Part shown: positions 26,552 to 35,565 of the stretch, one piece after another | Layout: every line of letters starts with the position of its first letter | How positions within the stretch are numbered: position 1 is the stretch's first letter | Assembly (NCBI GenBank): GCA_024233215.1 | Contig: JACKPW010000019.1 | Coordinates: forward strand, 1 to 64,000 | Reading direction: 5' to 3' | Length of the DNA: 64,000 bases | From: Verrucomicrobiales bacterium | GTDB lineage: Bacteria > Verrucomicrobiota > Verrucomicrobiia > Limisphaerales > J093 | The notes under the pieces: generated by a model | The model's database searches: none | What the model was told of the DNA's origin: nothing | What the model saw: only the letters and a program-made list of their open reading frames with translations | Program-made: the position numbers and the translations under genes

Positions 26552-26764
26552 ATGGTTCCCGTCGTTATGACAACCACCGATGTGCTGTTAGCCACGATGT
26601 TCGCGGTCGCCACGGCTACCGTGGGTGTAATCAGCGAGGCCCCCGTCGCCGCGCCCCTCTGCGAGGCGTCGGTGCAGGAGGCCGCCCTGGTGCCGGCTCC
26701 GGCCCCGCTTTGCAGTCCCGACGAGGCCGTGGTGCATTCCACCTGGGATGCCTTCGCCGACTAG
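26552..26764 (+). CDS. Small peptide ORF between efflux channel and adaptor genes
   Basis: Seventy codons from ATG to TAG. The first about 25 residues are hydrophobic (TDVLLATMFAVATATVGV), a possible signal peptide. The remainder is Ala/Pro/Val-rich with two cysteines in similar contexts (APLCEAS and APLCSPD). It sits 44 bp after the TolC-like gene and ends just before two terminator-like hairpins. No family is recognised. A periplasmic metal-handling peptide is possible, but an untranslated shadow ORF is not excluded. Confidence 0.45.
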   Translation: MVPVVMTTTDVLLATMFAVATATVGVISEAPVAAPLCEASVQEAALVPAPAPLCSPDEAVVHSTWDAFAD

Positions 26765-26784
26765 GCCTCTCCCCAGCAACCACA

Positions 26785-26839
26785 CCGGCTGACCCGGCGT
26801 TTGCCCCCCTTGGGCGGACCCGTCAGCCGGTTTGCTTTT
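26785..26839 (+). terminator. Terminator-like hairpin 1 before the adaptor gene
   Basis: The 9-bp perfect arms CCGGCTGAC (26785-26793) and GTCAGCCGG (26822-26830) are followed by TTTGCTTTT. The hairpin lies downstream of the 70-codon ORF. Confidence 0.7.
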
Positions 26840-26896
26840 CCGCCCCCGGACTTCCTTGCCGTTCCCCTGGGAACGGTCGGTTGGTGGGCGGTTTTT
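26840..26896 (+). terminator. Terminator-like hairpin 2, T-tract abutting the next start
   Basis: The inner stem CCGTTCC/GGAACGG (26859-26876) lies within the outer arms CCGCCC (26840-26845) and GGGCGG (26886-26891), followed by TTTTT. The adaptor ATG at 26898 lies directly after the T-run. Confidence 0.65.
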
Positions 26897-26921
26897 CATG
26901 TCGTCCTCCCCGGGTCGTCTC

Positions 26922-28559
26922 ATGAAGCCCTTCTCCCGCCTGCTCCCCCTGCTGCCCGCGGTGCTCGCCGGCGCGCTCGGGTTCCTCCTGGGAACCCGGT
27001 TTCCGATCAGCAGCAACCGCGCCTCCACCTCGTCCGGGTCCACGAATCAGGAAGCAACCGCGCTTTACACTTGCGGCATGCATCCGCAGATCATCCAGGA
27101 CGCCCCGGGCAACTGCCCGATCTGCGGGATGAAGCTGACGCCGATGCGTCGCGAACCGGGCCTGGGGAGCCACCCCGCCGGTGGGCCGACCAACGGGGAA
27201 GGCAAGATCAGGTACTGGCGCGCCCCGATGGACCCCACCTACATCTCCGACAAACCCGGCAAATCCCCGATGGGCATGGATCTGGTGCCGGTCTACGAGG
27301 ATGAGATCGTCAACCCCGGAGCGATCGCCATCGACCCGGTCACCATCCAAAACATGGCCCTCCGCACCACCGTTCTCACCAACGGCCCGCTGAACCGCAC
27401 GATCCGCACGGTGGCGGCCATCGAACCCGACGAGACCCTCCAGGCGGAAGTCACCACCAAGTTCATGGGCTGGGTGGAGAAGCTGTATGTCGACTCCACC
27501 GGTGAGCAGGTCCATCACAACGATCCGCTCTTCGAGGTTTATTCCCCGGACCTTTACACCGCCCAGATCGAATACCTTCTCGCACTCAAGACCGCGGGCA
27601 CCGCGCCGGAGCAATCCGCCGAACTGCTGGAGACGGCGCGGACCAAGCTCAGGTACTGGGACATCTCCGACTCCCAGATCGAGGAACTGAACCGAACCCG
27701 CCAACCACGAAAAACCCTCCAAATCCTCGCCCCCATCAACGGCTTCGTCATGGAGAAGAACGTCGTGGAGGGGCAGATGGTCAGCCCGGGCAAGGTGCTT
27801 TACCGCATCGCCGACCTCGGGCTTGTCTGGGTGCAGGCGCAGATTTACGAGCAGGATCTGCCGTTCATAAACCTCGGCCAGGAGGCTTTGGTAACGCTTT
27901 CCTACCTGCCCGACCGCCAGTTTCGGGGACGCGTGACCTACATCTATCCCGATGTGGATCCGAAGACCCGCACGGTGCAGGTCCGGATGGAGTTCCACAA
28001 TCCCGGCTACTTCCTCAAGCCCGGCATGTTCGCATCGGTCCAACTGAAGTCGGAACTGTCCCCCTCCGCGCTGTTGGTTCCGGAGATGGCCGTGTTGCGG
28101 AGTGGCGACCGGAACACGGTTTTCGTCACGCTGCCTGGCGGCAAGTTCGAGCCCCGGCAGGTTCGCCTGGGGGTACACGCCGAGAATGACATGATCCAGG
28201 TGCTGGCCGGTCTGCTGCCAGGCGAACGCGTGGTCACCTCCGGCCAGTTCCTGCTCGATTCGGAAAGCCAGCTCCGCGAGGCCGTCCAGAAGATGCTCGA
28301 ACCGAACCCGGCAAAAGCAGCGACCAACACGGCCTCAATGCCGGAGATGAAGGCAATGCAACCCACCCCAGCCGTCGGGCTGGAATCCGAGGCCATCCTC
28401 TACACCTGCCCGATGAAGTCGCACGCGCACGTGGTCTCGGACCACCCCGGCAAGTGTCCCGACTGCGAGATGGTGCTGGTGGAAACCGGCACCGTAGAGC
28501 ACGGCAAGATCGCTGAGGAGCAGTGGCGCCAGGAACACCCCCACCCAACGCAGCCCTGA
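26922..28559 (+). CDS. RND efflux periplasmic adaptor (CusB-type) with three heavy-metal-binding domains
   Basis: Of 545 aa from ATG 26922 (ATG 26898 also in frame). A membrane anchor or signal (LLPLLPAVLAGALGFLLG) is followed by two heavy-metal-binding modules: LYTCGMHPQIIQ...CPICGM (from about residue 48) and YWRAPMDPTY...SPMGMDL. The membrane-fusion core follows (hairpin, lipoyl and beta-barrel regions: VYEDEIVNPGAIAIDP, ILAPINGFVMEKNVVEGQMV, LVWVQAQIYEQDLPF). A third metal module, YTCPMKSHAHVV...CPDCEM, closes the protein. It bridges the pump at 28578 and the TolC-like channel. Cys/Met-rich modules point to Cu(I)/Ag(I); this is family knowledge, not proof. The terminator-like hairpins stand directly before it. 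Confidence 0.9.
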   Translation: MKPFSRLLPLLPAVLAGALGFLLGTRFPISSNRASTSSGSTNQEATALYTCGMHPQIIQDAPGNCPICGMKLTPMRREPGLGSHPAGGPTNGEGKIRYWRAPMDPTYISDKPGKSPMGMDLVPVYEDEIVNPGAIAIDPVTIQNMALRTTVLTNGPLNRTIRTVAAIEPDETLQAEVTTKFMGWVEKLYVDSTGEQVHHNDPLFEVYSPDLYTAQIEYLLALKTAGTAPEQSAELLETARTKLRYWDISDSQIEELNRTRQPRKTLQILAPINGFVMEKNVVEGQMVSPGKVLYRIADLGLVWVQAQIYEQDLPFINLGQEALVTLSYLPDRQFRGRVTYIYPDVDPKTRTVQVRMEFHNPGYFLKPGMFASVQLKSELSPSALLVPEMAVLRSGDRNTVFVTLPGGKFEPRQVRLGVHAENDMIQVLAGLLPGERVVTSGQFLLDSESQLREAVQKMLEPNPAKAATNTASMPEMKAMQPTPAVGLESEAILYTCPMKSHAHVVSDHPGKCPDCEMVLVETGTVEHGKIAEEQWRQEHPHPTQP

Positions 28560-28577
28560 AGCGCTGCCTCTGTCCCC

Positions 28578-31500
28578 ATGCTGCAGCGCATCATCGACTT
28601 CTCCTTGAGGAACAAGTTCATCGTCCTCGCCGCCACGGTGGCGCTGGTGCTGGGCGGGGTCTACTCGGTCAGGAACATCCCGCTGGACGCCATCCCGGAC
28701 TTGTCGGATGTGCAGGTGATCGTCTTCACCGAATACCCCGGCCAGGCGCCCCGGATCGTCGAGGACCAGGTGACTTATCCGATTACAACGAAGATGCTGG
28801 CCGTGCCCTACGCCAAGGTGGTGCGCGGTTACTCCTTCTTCGGCTTCTCGTTCGTCTATGTCATCTTCGAGGACGGCACCGACCTCTATTGGGCGCGGAG
28901 CCGCGTGCTGGAGTACTTGAGCGGCCTCAGTGGCAGTCTGCCACGTGGCGTAACCCCCACCCTGGGACCGGACGCAACCGGGGTCGGCTGGGCTTTCATG
29001 TACTCGCTCCAGTCGGACAAATACGACCTGCAGGAGCTCCGTTCCATGCAGGACTGGTATCTCAAGTACAAGCTCATGGCCGTGGACGGCGTGTCCGAGG
29101 TGGCTTCCATCGGTGGTTTTGTGAAGCAGTACCAGGTCACCGTGGACCCGGTGAAGCTGCGGGCGTACAACCTGCCGTTGTCCAAGGTCCGAATGGCCGT
29201 GCAGCGCAGCAATGGGGAGGTCGGCGGACGCACGATTGAGCTTTCGGAACGGGAGTTCATCCTGCGGGTCAAGGGCTACATTACGGACGTCGAGGACCTC
29301 CGCCAGGTGGCCGTGGGCGTGGGAGAGAACGGCTCCCCCATCCTGCTGCGGGATGTGGCGACGGTACAGCTGGGTCCGGAAATGCGACGCGGCATCGCTG
29401 AGTGGAACGGCGAGGGAGAGACCGTGGGCGGCGTGGTTGTCGTGCGCTACGGCGCCAACCCCCGGAAGGTCATCAGCGACGTCAAGCAGGCCCTCGACGA
29501 CGCCATGAAAGGCCTGCCGGAAGGGGTCACCTACAAGGTCGGCTACGACCGCAGCGCCCTGATCGACCGCGCGGTCAAAACACTGGAGGAAAAGCTGATC
29601 GAGGAAAGCGTGGTGGTGGCGCTGGTGTGCATTCTCTTCCTGTTGCACTTCCGGAGTGCCCTGGTGGCCATCCTCATCCTGCCGACCGCGGTACTCGCCT
29701 CCTTTGTCATCATGCACGGCCAGGGCATCAGTTCAAACATCATGTCCCTGGGAGGCATCGCGATTGCCATCGGCGCGATGGTCGACGCGGTCATCATCAT
29801 GATCGAGAACGCCCACAAGCACATGGAGCACGACGGCGGCAAGAAGCCCCATTGGGCCATCATCCGGGACGCCTCCATCGAGGTCGGGCCAACGCTGTTC
29901 TACTCGCTGCTGGTGATCACCGTGAGCTTCCTGCCGGTCTTCACTCTGCAGGCACAGGAGGGCCGCCTGTTCAAACCGCTGGCCTTCACGAAAACCTACT
30001 CCATGGCTGCCGCGGCCTTGCTGTCCATCACCCTGGCACCGATCCTGATGGGCTTCTTCATCCGGGGCAAGATCCCGGCCGAGGAACGGAACCCGATCAA
30101 CCGCTTCCTGATCTGGCTGTATCACCCGGTCATCGACTTTGTCATCCGATGGCGCTGGCCGGTGGTGATCGGGGCGGCCCTGATTGTGACGCAGGTCTTC
30201 TTGCCATGGAACCGCTGGGTCGTGCAGCGCCTGCCTGAGGGGCCGCTGAAGAACCTGGCCGCCAGGGCCAATCCGCTCTTTCCGTATCAGAACCTCGGTT
30301 CGGAGTTCATGCCGCCTCTTTATGAAGGGGACCTCCTCTACATGCCCACCACCTTTCCGGGGATCTCCATCACCAAGGCACGCGAACTCCTCCAGCAGAC
30401 CGACAAGATCATCAAGAGCTTCCCCGAGGTGCACCATGTCTTCGGCAAGGTGGGTCGCGCCGAAACCGCCACCGACCCCGCCCCGCTCTCAATGATCGAA
30501 ACCACCATCATGCTGAAGCCGGAGGAGGAGTGGCCCGAGGTCAGCATTACGGATTTCGACGGCAAGGTGATCGCCCACCGCCGGAGAACCTCCGATGAGT
30601 TGGTGGACGCGTTGAACAACGCCATCCAAATCCCCGGACTGGCCAACGCCTGGACCATGCCGATCAAGACGCGGATCGACATGCTCTCGACCGGCATCAA
30701 GACCCCGGTGGGAATCAAGGTGGCCGGCCCGGACCTGACCGTCCTGGAACAGATCGCCTCTGAGATCGAGGGCGTGGTCAAGGGCGTGCCGCACACGACC
30801 AGCGCCTATGCCGAAAGGGTGGTGGGCGGCCGCTACATCGAGTTCGATATTGATCGTGAGGCCATCGCCCGTTATGGGCTCACGATGGGGGATGTCCAGG
30901 AAGTGCTGGTGGTCGCGCTGGGCGGCATGCCCATTACCACCACGGTCGAGGGTCTCCAACGCTACACGGTCAACCTGCGCTACAGCCGCGATTTCCGATC
31001 GAACCTCGACGCACTGAAGAACGACCTCGTGATCCCCACCCCGACCGGCGCCCAAGTGCCGCTCGGTCAGTTGGCGACCATCCAGGTCGTCAACGCACCG
31101 ATGAGCATCAAGAGTGAGGCAGCGGTCCCCAACGCCTGGGTCTACGTGGACATGAAAGGCATCGACGTCGGCACCTATGTTCAGAGCGCCCAAAAGGCCG
31201 TCAATCAGGCCATCGTGGACGGCAGGATCAACCTGCCGGACGGCTACACCATCCTGTGGAGCGGCCAGTACGAATACATGCAGCGGGCAAAGCAGAGACT
31301 GATGGTGGTGGTCCCCCTGACCCTGCTGATCATCACTCTCATCATCTACCTGAACACGAAGTCGGGCATCAAGACGGCGATTGTGCTGCTTGCCGTCCCA
31401 TTCTCCCTGGTGGGCGCCGTGTGGATGCTGCACCTGAGCGGGTATCACCTCAGCGTCGCGGTCTGGGTCGGCATCATTGCGCTGGCGGGACTCGATGCGG

Positions 31501-31832
31501 AGACCGGGGTGGTGATGCTGCTCTACCTGGACATCGCCCACGCCGACTGGAAGAAACAGGGCCGGCTGACCAATCCCGCCGGCCTGCGGGACGCCATTTA
31601 CCACGGCGCGGTCAAGCGGGTCCGCCCCAAGGCAATGACCGCGGCGGTGATCATCGCCGGCCTGCTACCGATTCTCTGGAGCCACGGCACCGGCGCCGAC
31701 GTCATGAAACGCATCGCGACGCCCATGGTCGGTGGGGTGGTGACTTCCACGTTGATGGAACTCCTGGTTTACCCGGCAGTCTATTACCTCTGGCGTAGTC
31801 GCTCCCTGCCTTCAGGAGGGGTCGCCCATTAG
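28578..31832 (+). CDS. CusA/CzcA-family heavy-metal RND efflux pump
   Basis: Of 1084 aa, the full length of heavy-metal RND pumps. The N-terminal helix (FSLRNKFIVLAATVALVLGG) is followed by IPLDAIPDLSDVQVIV, the signature of this subfamily. The membrane segment LGGIAIAIGAMVDAVIIMIENAHKH contains the conserved acidic proton-relay residues, and a duplicated half follows (LLIITLIIYLNTKSG, GIIALAGLDAETGVVMLL). It exports metal ions out of the cell by proton antiport together with the adaptor and channel encoded upstream. Whether it handles Cu/Ag or Co/Zn/Ni cannot be settled by eye; the adaptor's Cys-rich domains favour Cu/Ag while the cnr-like regulators favour Ni/Co. It starts 18 bp after the adaptor stop. 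Confidence 0.95.
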   Translation: MLQRIIDFSLRNKFIVLAATVALVLGGVYSVRNIPLDAIPDLSDVQVIVFTEYPGQAPRIVEDQVTYPITTKMLAVPYAKVVRGYSFFGFSFVYVIFEDGTDLYWARSRVLEYLSGLSGSLPRGVTPTLGPDATGVGWAFMYSLQSDKYDLQELRSMQDWYLKYKLMAVDGVSEVASIGGFVKQYQVTVDPVKLRAYNLPLSKVRMAVQRSNGEVGGRTIELSEREFILRVKGYITDVEDLRQVAVGVGENGSPILLRDVATVQLGPEMRRGIAEWNGEGETVGGVVVVRYGANPRKVISDVKQALDDAMKGLPEGVTYKVGYDRSALIDRAVKTLEEKLIEESVVVALVCILFLLHFRSALVAILILPTAVLASFVIMHGQGISSNIMSLGGIAIAIGAMVDAVIIMIENAHKHMEHDGGKKPHWAIIRDASIEVGPTLFYSLLVITVSFLPVFTLQAQEGRLFKPLAFTKTYSMAAAALLSITLAPILMGFFIRGKIPAEERNPINRFLIWLYHPVIDFVIRWRWPVVIGAALIVTQVFLPWNRWVVQRLPEGPLKNLAARANPLFPYQNLGSEFMPPLYEGDLLYMPTTFPGISITKARELLQQTDKIIKSFPEVHHVFGKVGRAETATDPAPLSMIETTIMLKPEEEWPEVSITDFDGKVIAHRRRTSDELVDALNNAIQIPGLANAWTMPIKTRIDMLSTGIKTPVGIKVAGPDLTVLEQIASEIEGVVKGVPHTTSAYAERVVGGRYIEFDIDREAIARYGLTMGDVQEVLVVALGGMPITTTVEGLQRYTVNLRYSRDFRSNLDALKNDLVIPTPTGAQVPLGQLATIQVVNAPMSIKSEAAVPNAWVYVDMKGIDVGTYVQSAQKAVNQAIVDGRINLPDGYTILWSGQYEYMQRAKQRLMVVVPLTLLIITLIIYLNTKSGIKTAIVLLAVPFSLVGAVWMLHLSGYHLSVAVWVGIIALAGLDAETGVVMLLYLDIAHADWKKQGRLTNPAGLRDAIYHGAVKRVRPKAMTAAVIIAGLLPILWSHGTGADVMKRIATPMVGGVVTSTLMELLVYPAVYYLWRSRSLPSGGVAH

Positions 31833-32264
31833 AGGTTCCGGTCAAGAGACAAAATTTCCACCCGTCCCGATCTAATCGGACATTCCGTGCTTTCCTGTTG
31901 TTGGCCGGGTAACCCGCCCCAACCGCCCGACGCCTCTGCCGTCTCGATTCTCGTCGTTGATCTGTTTCAGTCACCCATCTGGCTTCAGACGCCGGTTCGT
32001 GGATCGCTCCACTCTTCCCAACGCCCTCCCCGCCTTGAGCGGGACCAGAGAATCGTCTGTACCGCACCGCCGCCGATTCAGTCACGATGGTTCACCATGG
32101 CCGGTCTCCCGACCCCGGCTTTCCAGACCCTTCGCGGCTGACGATGGGAGCAGATCAAACATCGAACCTGGGCTCTGGTCACCCAAGCCGGGGAGACCGC
32201 CGCTGCCAATCAGTCCTCTGGTTTCTCCAGACCCCTTCCAGGCTCGCGGCCGCCCCCCGGCAAA
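31833..32264. other. Gap between efflux operon and IS110 transposase, no gene seen
   Basis: These 432 bp contain only short overlapping ORFs with no recognisable features. Part of it may be the flank of the insertion sequence whose ends I could not define. No terminator with a T-run is visible after the pump gene. Confidence 0.4.
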
Positions 32265-33302
32265 TCATCCAAAGAGCATCGCTTCATCAAAGGCCTTCCC
32301 CTGCATCACGTGCCAAACCGCCTTCGCCAGTTTGCACGCCAGCGCCTTCATCGCCACCGGACGGTTCCGCCGACGCACCTTCCGTTCATACCATGCCGCA
32401 ATCCGCGGATGATACCTCACCGCATACACCGCCGCCTCCGCCAGTGCCCACGCCAGATACCGGTTCCCGTTGCGCCGGTTGTTCTCCCCCTTGCGCTTCC
32501 CGTTGGACGAGCGCCGACTGTCTACCGTCCGGCAGTAGGAGGCGTAGTCTCCCGCGCTGGCAAACCGGCCAAAGTCCCCGCTCTCCAGCACCACCACCAT
32601 TCCCAGGATCGTCCCGATCCCGGGCACCTGCCGTACCCGCGCAAATTCCGCTTTCGCTTTCACCGCCCGGAGCACCTGCTTCTCAATCCACTCCGCCAAC
32701 CCATCCTGCTTGCGCACCAGCTCCAGCAGCGTTTCCACCTGCAGTTGCCCGAACTTCTCCAGCGGCAGTGCCACCACCTCCTCCCGGCCCCACCGCTTCA
32801 ACTCCGCCACTTTCGGACACGGCAACCCGTAGCGCGCCAGCAAACCCTCCAAGCTCAGCAACGACTGCGTCCGTTGCCGCACGATGAGCATCCGCCGCCG
32901 CAACGCATCCCGGATCGGTCGCACCTCCACCGGATAGATGTAGCTCTCGGGCAGAATCCCCAGCCGCAACTGTTCGGCCATCCAGCCCGCGTCGCTGGCG
33001 TCGTCGGTCACCTTGATCCCCCGGTACTGGTCCATCTTCGCTGGATTGGCCAGGCACACGTCGAGCCCAGCGGCCTGCAGCCCGTCCACCAGCCAATACC
33101 AGTTGTAGGTCGATTCCACCGCCAGCTTTCCGATCCGATCCCAATGCGGCCCCAGCGCCCCCTTCACCGCCGCCAGGTTCGCTTTGACACGCTTCTCCAG
33201 GACCCGTTTCCCGCTCGCAGCATCGCTGACCGTCAGGAATACGTTGTTTCCATGCAGGTCCGCTCCCACGTAGTATTTCGTCTCAGCTCCGGTTGTTGCC
33301 AT
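32265..33302 (-). CDS. IS110-family transposase
   Basis: Of 345 aa, full length. The N-terminal DEDD-type catalytic domain shows KYYVGADLHGNN (first Asp), LAVESTYNWYWL (Glu) and KVTDDASDAGWMAEQLR (Asp pair). The C-terminal transposase_20-like half includes the VPGIGTILGMVV helix-hairpin-helix and the serine-containing ASYCRTVDSRRSSNGKRK. IS110 enzymes act with a bridge-type RNA made from the element ends and do not create terminal inverted repeats, so boundaries are hard to place. The element appears intact in its coding part. It lies between the metal efflux operon and glutamate dehydrogenase. Confidence 0.92.
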   Translation of the reverse strand: MATTGAETKYYVGADLHGNNVFLTVSDAASGKRVLEKRVKANLAAVKGALGPHWDRIGKLAVESTYNWYWLVDGLQAAGLDVCLANPAKMDQYRGIKVTDDASDAGWMAEQLRLGILPESYIYPVEVRPIRDALRRRMLIVRQRTQSLLSLEGLLARYGLPCPKVAELKRWGREEVVALPLEKFGQLQVETLLELVRKQDGLAEWIEKQVLRAVKAKAEFARVRQVPGIGTILGMVVVLESGDFGRFASAGDYASYCRTVDSRRSSNGKRKGENNRRNGNRYLAWALAEAAVYAVRYHPRIAAWYERKVRRRNRPVAMKALACKLAKAVWHVMQGKAFDEAMLFG

Positions 33303-33587
33303 AGGACTTCCTTTCGTTTCTTGGACTTCGAGTGGAAGTCTGGCTCAACCGGAGCCTCCCTTAAAACCTCTAGATGATTATCAGTTCTTGATATTGACAT
33401 ATCCCGGCCTCTGCCGCCCTCGTCGTCGCAGGCATCGGGCTGCATGAGGCCTCCGGCCCGCCCCGCGACCCGATTAGGGAAACCGGTGGAATCGACTATT
33501 CGGATTGCGTGACCCGGGCTCACCCGGGAGAATCCGCGGAAACCTCCCGGTGGAAGCACGGCGGCTTGAACCGGAGGGGAGCGATCC
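33303..33587. mobile_element. Probable IS110 flank and glutamate dehydrogenase leader
   Basis: IS110 elements carry a non-coding end, often of 100-300 bp, that encodes their guide RNA. The 285 bp upstream of the transposase start is a candidate for it and also contains the upstream region of the dehydrogenase gene. A hairpin GACTTC-GAGTG-GAAGTC lies at about 33326-33342. Boundaries were not determined. Confidence 0.35.
33573..33580 (+). promoter_or_regulatory. Strong Shine-Dalgarno site for glutamate dehydrogenase
   Basis: GGAGGGGA lies 7 bases before the ATG at 33588. Most other starts in this window have no recognisable SD, so this one fixes the start and stands out. Confidence 0.75.
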
Positions 33588-34901
33588 ATGAGCACATCAA
33601 GCACACCCAACGTCTTCACTGCCGCGCTCAGTCGTTTGGACAAGGCCAGGCGGTTCGCCACCCCGGATGGCGAGTTGATCGAGCGACTTCAACAACCCCT
33701 CGCCACCCTGCAGGTGGCGGTGCCGGTGCGGATGGACGATGGTTCGCTGCGCATCTTCCAGGGCTACCGGGTGCGTTACAACGACACGCTTGGTCCGACG
33801 AAAGGAGGGCTTCGCTATCACCCCGCAGTGGACTTGAACGAGGTGCAGGCACTGGCCTTTTGGATGACCTGCAAGTGCGCGGCGGTGGGCGTTCCGTTTG
33901 GGGGCGGCAAGGGCGGCGTGGTGGTGAATCCCAAGGAACTCTCGCGACTGGAACTCGAACGGCTCAGCCGCCGGTTCATCCAGCAGATCGCCGGCTTCAT
34001 CGGACCAGACACGGACATCCCGGCGCCCGACGTCTATACCAATCCCACCATCATGGGCTGGATGATGGACGAATACTCCCGACTGCAGGGGCGCAAGGTC
34101 CCCGCGGTCATCACCGGCAAGCCGATCCCGTTGGGGGGCAGCCTGGGCCGGGAGGACGCCACCGGTCGCGGGGCCTACTACTGCATCAAGGAGTTCGAGC
34201 GAATCCACGGTTGGCACCCCGCCGACATCCGCATCGCCGTCCAGGGCTTTGGTAATGCCGGGCAACACGTTGCCCGACTCCTGCACGCGGACGGCTACCG
34301 GGTGGTGGCCATCAGCGACTCACACGGCGGCGTCTTTTGTCCGGACGGCGTGGAGGTACCGGAGGCCATCCGTCAGAAGAACGCCACGCGCGGTCTTGCG
34401 GACGTGTACTGCGCGGAATCCGTCCGCAACTGCGAGCACTGCACCCGGGTGGGCACCAAGGCGATCAGCAACGCCGACCTCCTGGAACTCGACGTGGACA
34501 TTCTGATTCCGGCTGCGATGGAGAATCAGATCACGGCCGCCAACGCCGCCCGGATCAAGGCCCGCACCATCGTGGAAGTGGCCAACGGCCCCACCTCCCC
34601 GGAGGCGGATGAAGTGCTGCACGGCCACGGCATCCAGGTGGTGCCGGACATTCTGGCCAATGCCGGCGGCGTGACCGTGAGCTATTTCGAGTGGCTCCAG
34701 AACCGGGCCGGGCTCTACTGGACGGAGGCCGAGGTGCACGAGCGGCTCAGGCAGATCATGGTGACCGCCTTCCAGGGAATCCACGGCAGAATGCGGGAAC
34801 ACCAATGCGACATGCGAACCGCGGCCTATGCGCATGCCCTCGACCGACTGAACGCCGCCGTCGAAGCGCAAGGCACCTACAGCTACTTCAACCACCACTA
34901 G
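33588..34901 (+). CDS. Glutamate dehydrogenase (Glu/Leu/Phe/Val dehydrogenase family)
   Basis: Of 437 aa, the size of hexameric GDH enzymes. The dimerisation/substrate part contains GLRYHPAVDLNEVQALAFWM with the active-site region KGGV and the catalytic lysine in FGGGKGG. The NAD(P)-binding fold follows at IAVQGFGNAGQHVA. The protein interconverts glutamate with 2-oxoglutarate and ammonium. NAD versus NADP preference cannot be settled by eye. The strong Shine-Dalgarno sequence just upstream supports the start at 33588. It converges with the HEAT-repeat gene, 9 bp away, and has the IS110 element directly upstream. Confidence 0.93.
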   Translation: MSTSSTPNVFTAALSRLDKARRFATPDGELIERLQQPLATLQVAVPVRMDDGSLRIFQGYRVRYNDTLGPTKGGLRYHPAVDLNEVQALAFWMTCKCAAVGVPFGGGKGGVVVNPKELSRLELERLSRRFIQQIAGFIGPDTDIPAPDVYTNPTIMGWMMDEYSRLQGRKVPAVITGKPIPLGGSLGREDATGRGAYYCIKEFERIHGWHPADIRIAVQGFGNAGQHVARLLHADGYRVVAISDSHGGVFCPDGVEVPEAIRQKNATRGLADVYCAESVRNCEHCTRVGTKAISNADLLELDVDILIPAAMENQITAANAARIKARTIVEVANGPTSPEADEVLHGHGIQVVPDILANAGGVTVSYFEWLQNRAGLYWTEAEVHERLRQIMVTAFQGIHGRMREHQCDMRTAAYAHALDRLNAAVEAQGTYSYFNHH

Positions 34902-34910
34902 CCAGACACG

Positions 34911-35519
34911 TCACGGCCGAGCGCCGGGCTGAAGCTTCTTGCTGGGATAGCCCTCGACCTTCACGCCGCGCTTGCGCAGCGCTTCCGCGAGGTTGTAGCG
35001 AAACTCCTCGGGCGCCGTCTGCAGGGCCACTTGCAGCATCATGGTGGCCTGCTGGCCGGGAATGCGCTGGAGCGCGCACCGGGCGTCGTCGCGAACCTCA
35101 CGATCCTGCAACAACCTCGCAATCGGGGCCGCGGCATCCTCCCCCGCCACCTCCGAAAGCATCCACAGCACCTCGCGCCGAACGGGGGCACTGAAATGTG
35201 CCAGCAGAGGGATCAAGGCCTGTTCCACGGCACGGGCCTCGGCGTCGGCCCCGGGTCGTCCCGCATGACGAACAATCTTCCAGAGGGCCCGCTTCGCGGA
35301 GCGTGCCACCTCGAAATCCTCGTGCACCAGCAGGTCGGAAAGCGGACGAACACCCGCCGCCCCGAGCGATGCCGCCCCCTGCCATGCCTCGCCCCGCGTC
35401 CGGTCGTCGCCCGTCCTGATGGCTTCAACCACGGACGGTACGTCAGCGGCCATTGCGGTGGAGGTGGACGCCGTCGCGGTGATCGCCGCGGCAGCCGTTG
35501 TCTTCAAAGTCGCATTCAT
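34911..35519 (-). CDS. Exported HEAT-repeat protein
   Basis: Of 202 aa. The N-terminus (LKTTAAAAITATASTSTAMA, then A/DV) looks like a signal peptide. The body is four or five HEAT/PBS-lyase-like helical repeats with the pattern seen in VRPLSDLLVHEDFEVARSAKRAL, IPLLAHFSAPVRREVLWMLSEV and IARLLQDREVRDDARCALQRI. Such repeats bind protein partners. The gene starts 46 bp after the Gfo/Idh/MocA gene on the same strand, so a joint transcript is likely, as seen for other Verrucomicrobia gene pairs of this type (inference). Confidence 0.78.
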   Translation of the reverse strand: MNATLKTTAAAAITATASTSTAMAADVPSVVEAIRTGDDRTRGEAWQGAASLGAAGVRPLSDLLVHEDFEVARSAKRALWKIVRHAGRPGADAEARAVEQALIPLLAHFSAPVRREVLWMLSEVAGEDAAAPIARLLQDREVRDDARCALQRIPGQQATMMLQVALQTAPEEFRYNLAEALRKRGVKVEGYPSKKLQPGARP

Positions 35520-35565
35520 CTTCGTTTGGAATCGGAGGCCGTGAGTCGTGTGAAATGGAGGTTGG

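Noticed and set aside
32265..33302. Terminal inverted repeats marking the ends of the IS110 element.
   Set aside because: None found by eye, as expected for IS110; the boundaries stay undefined.
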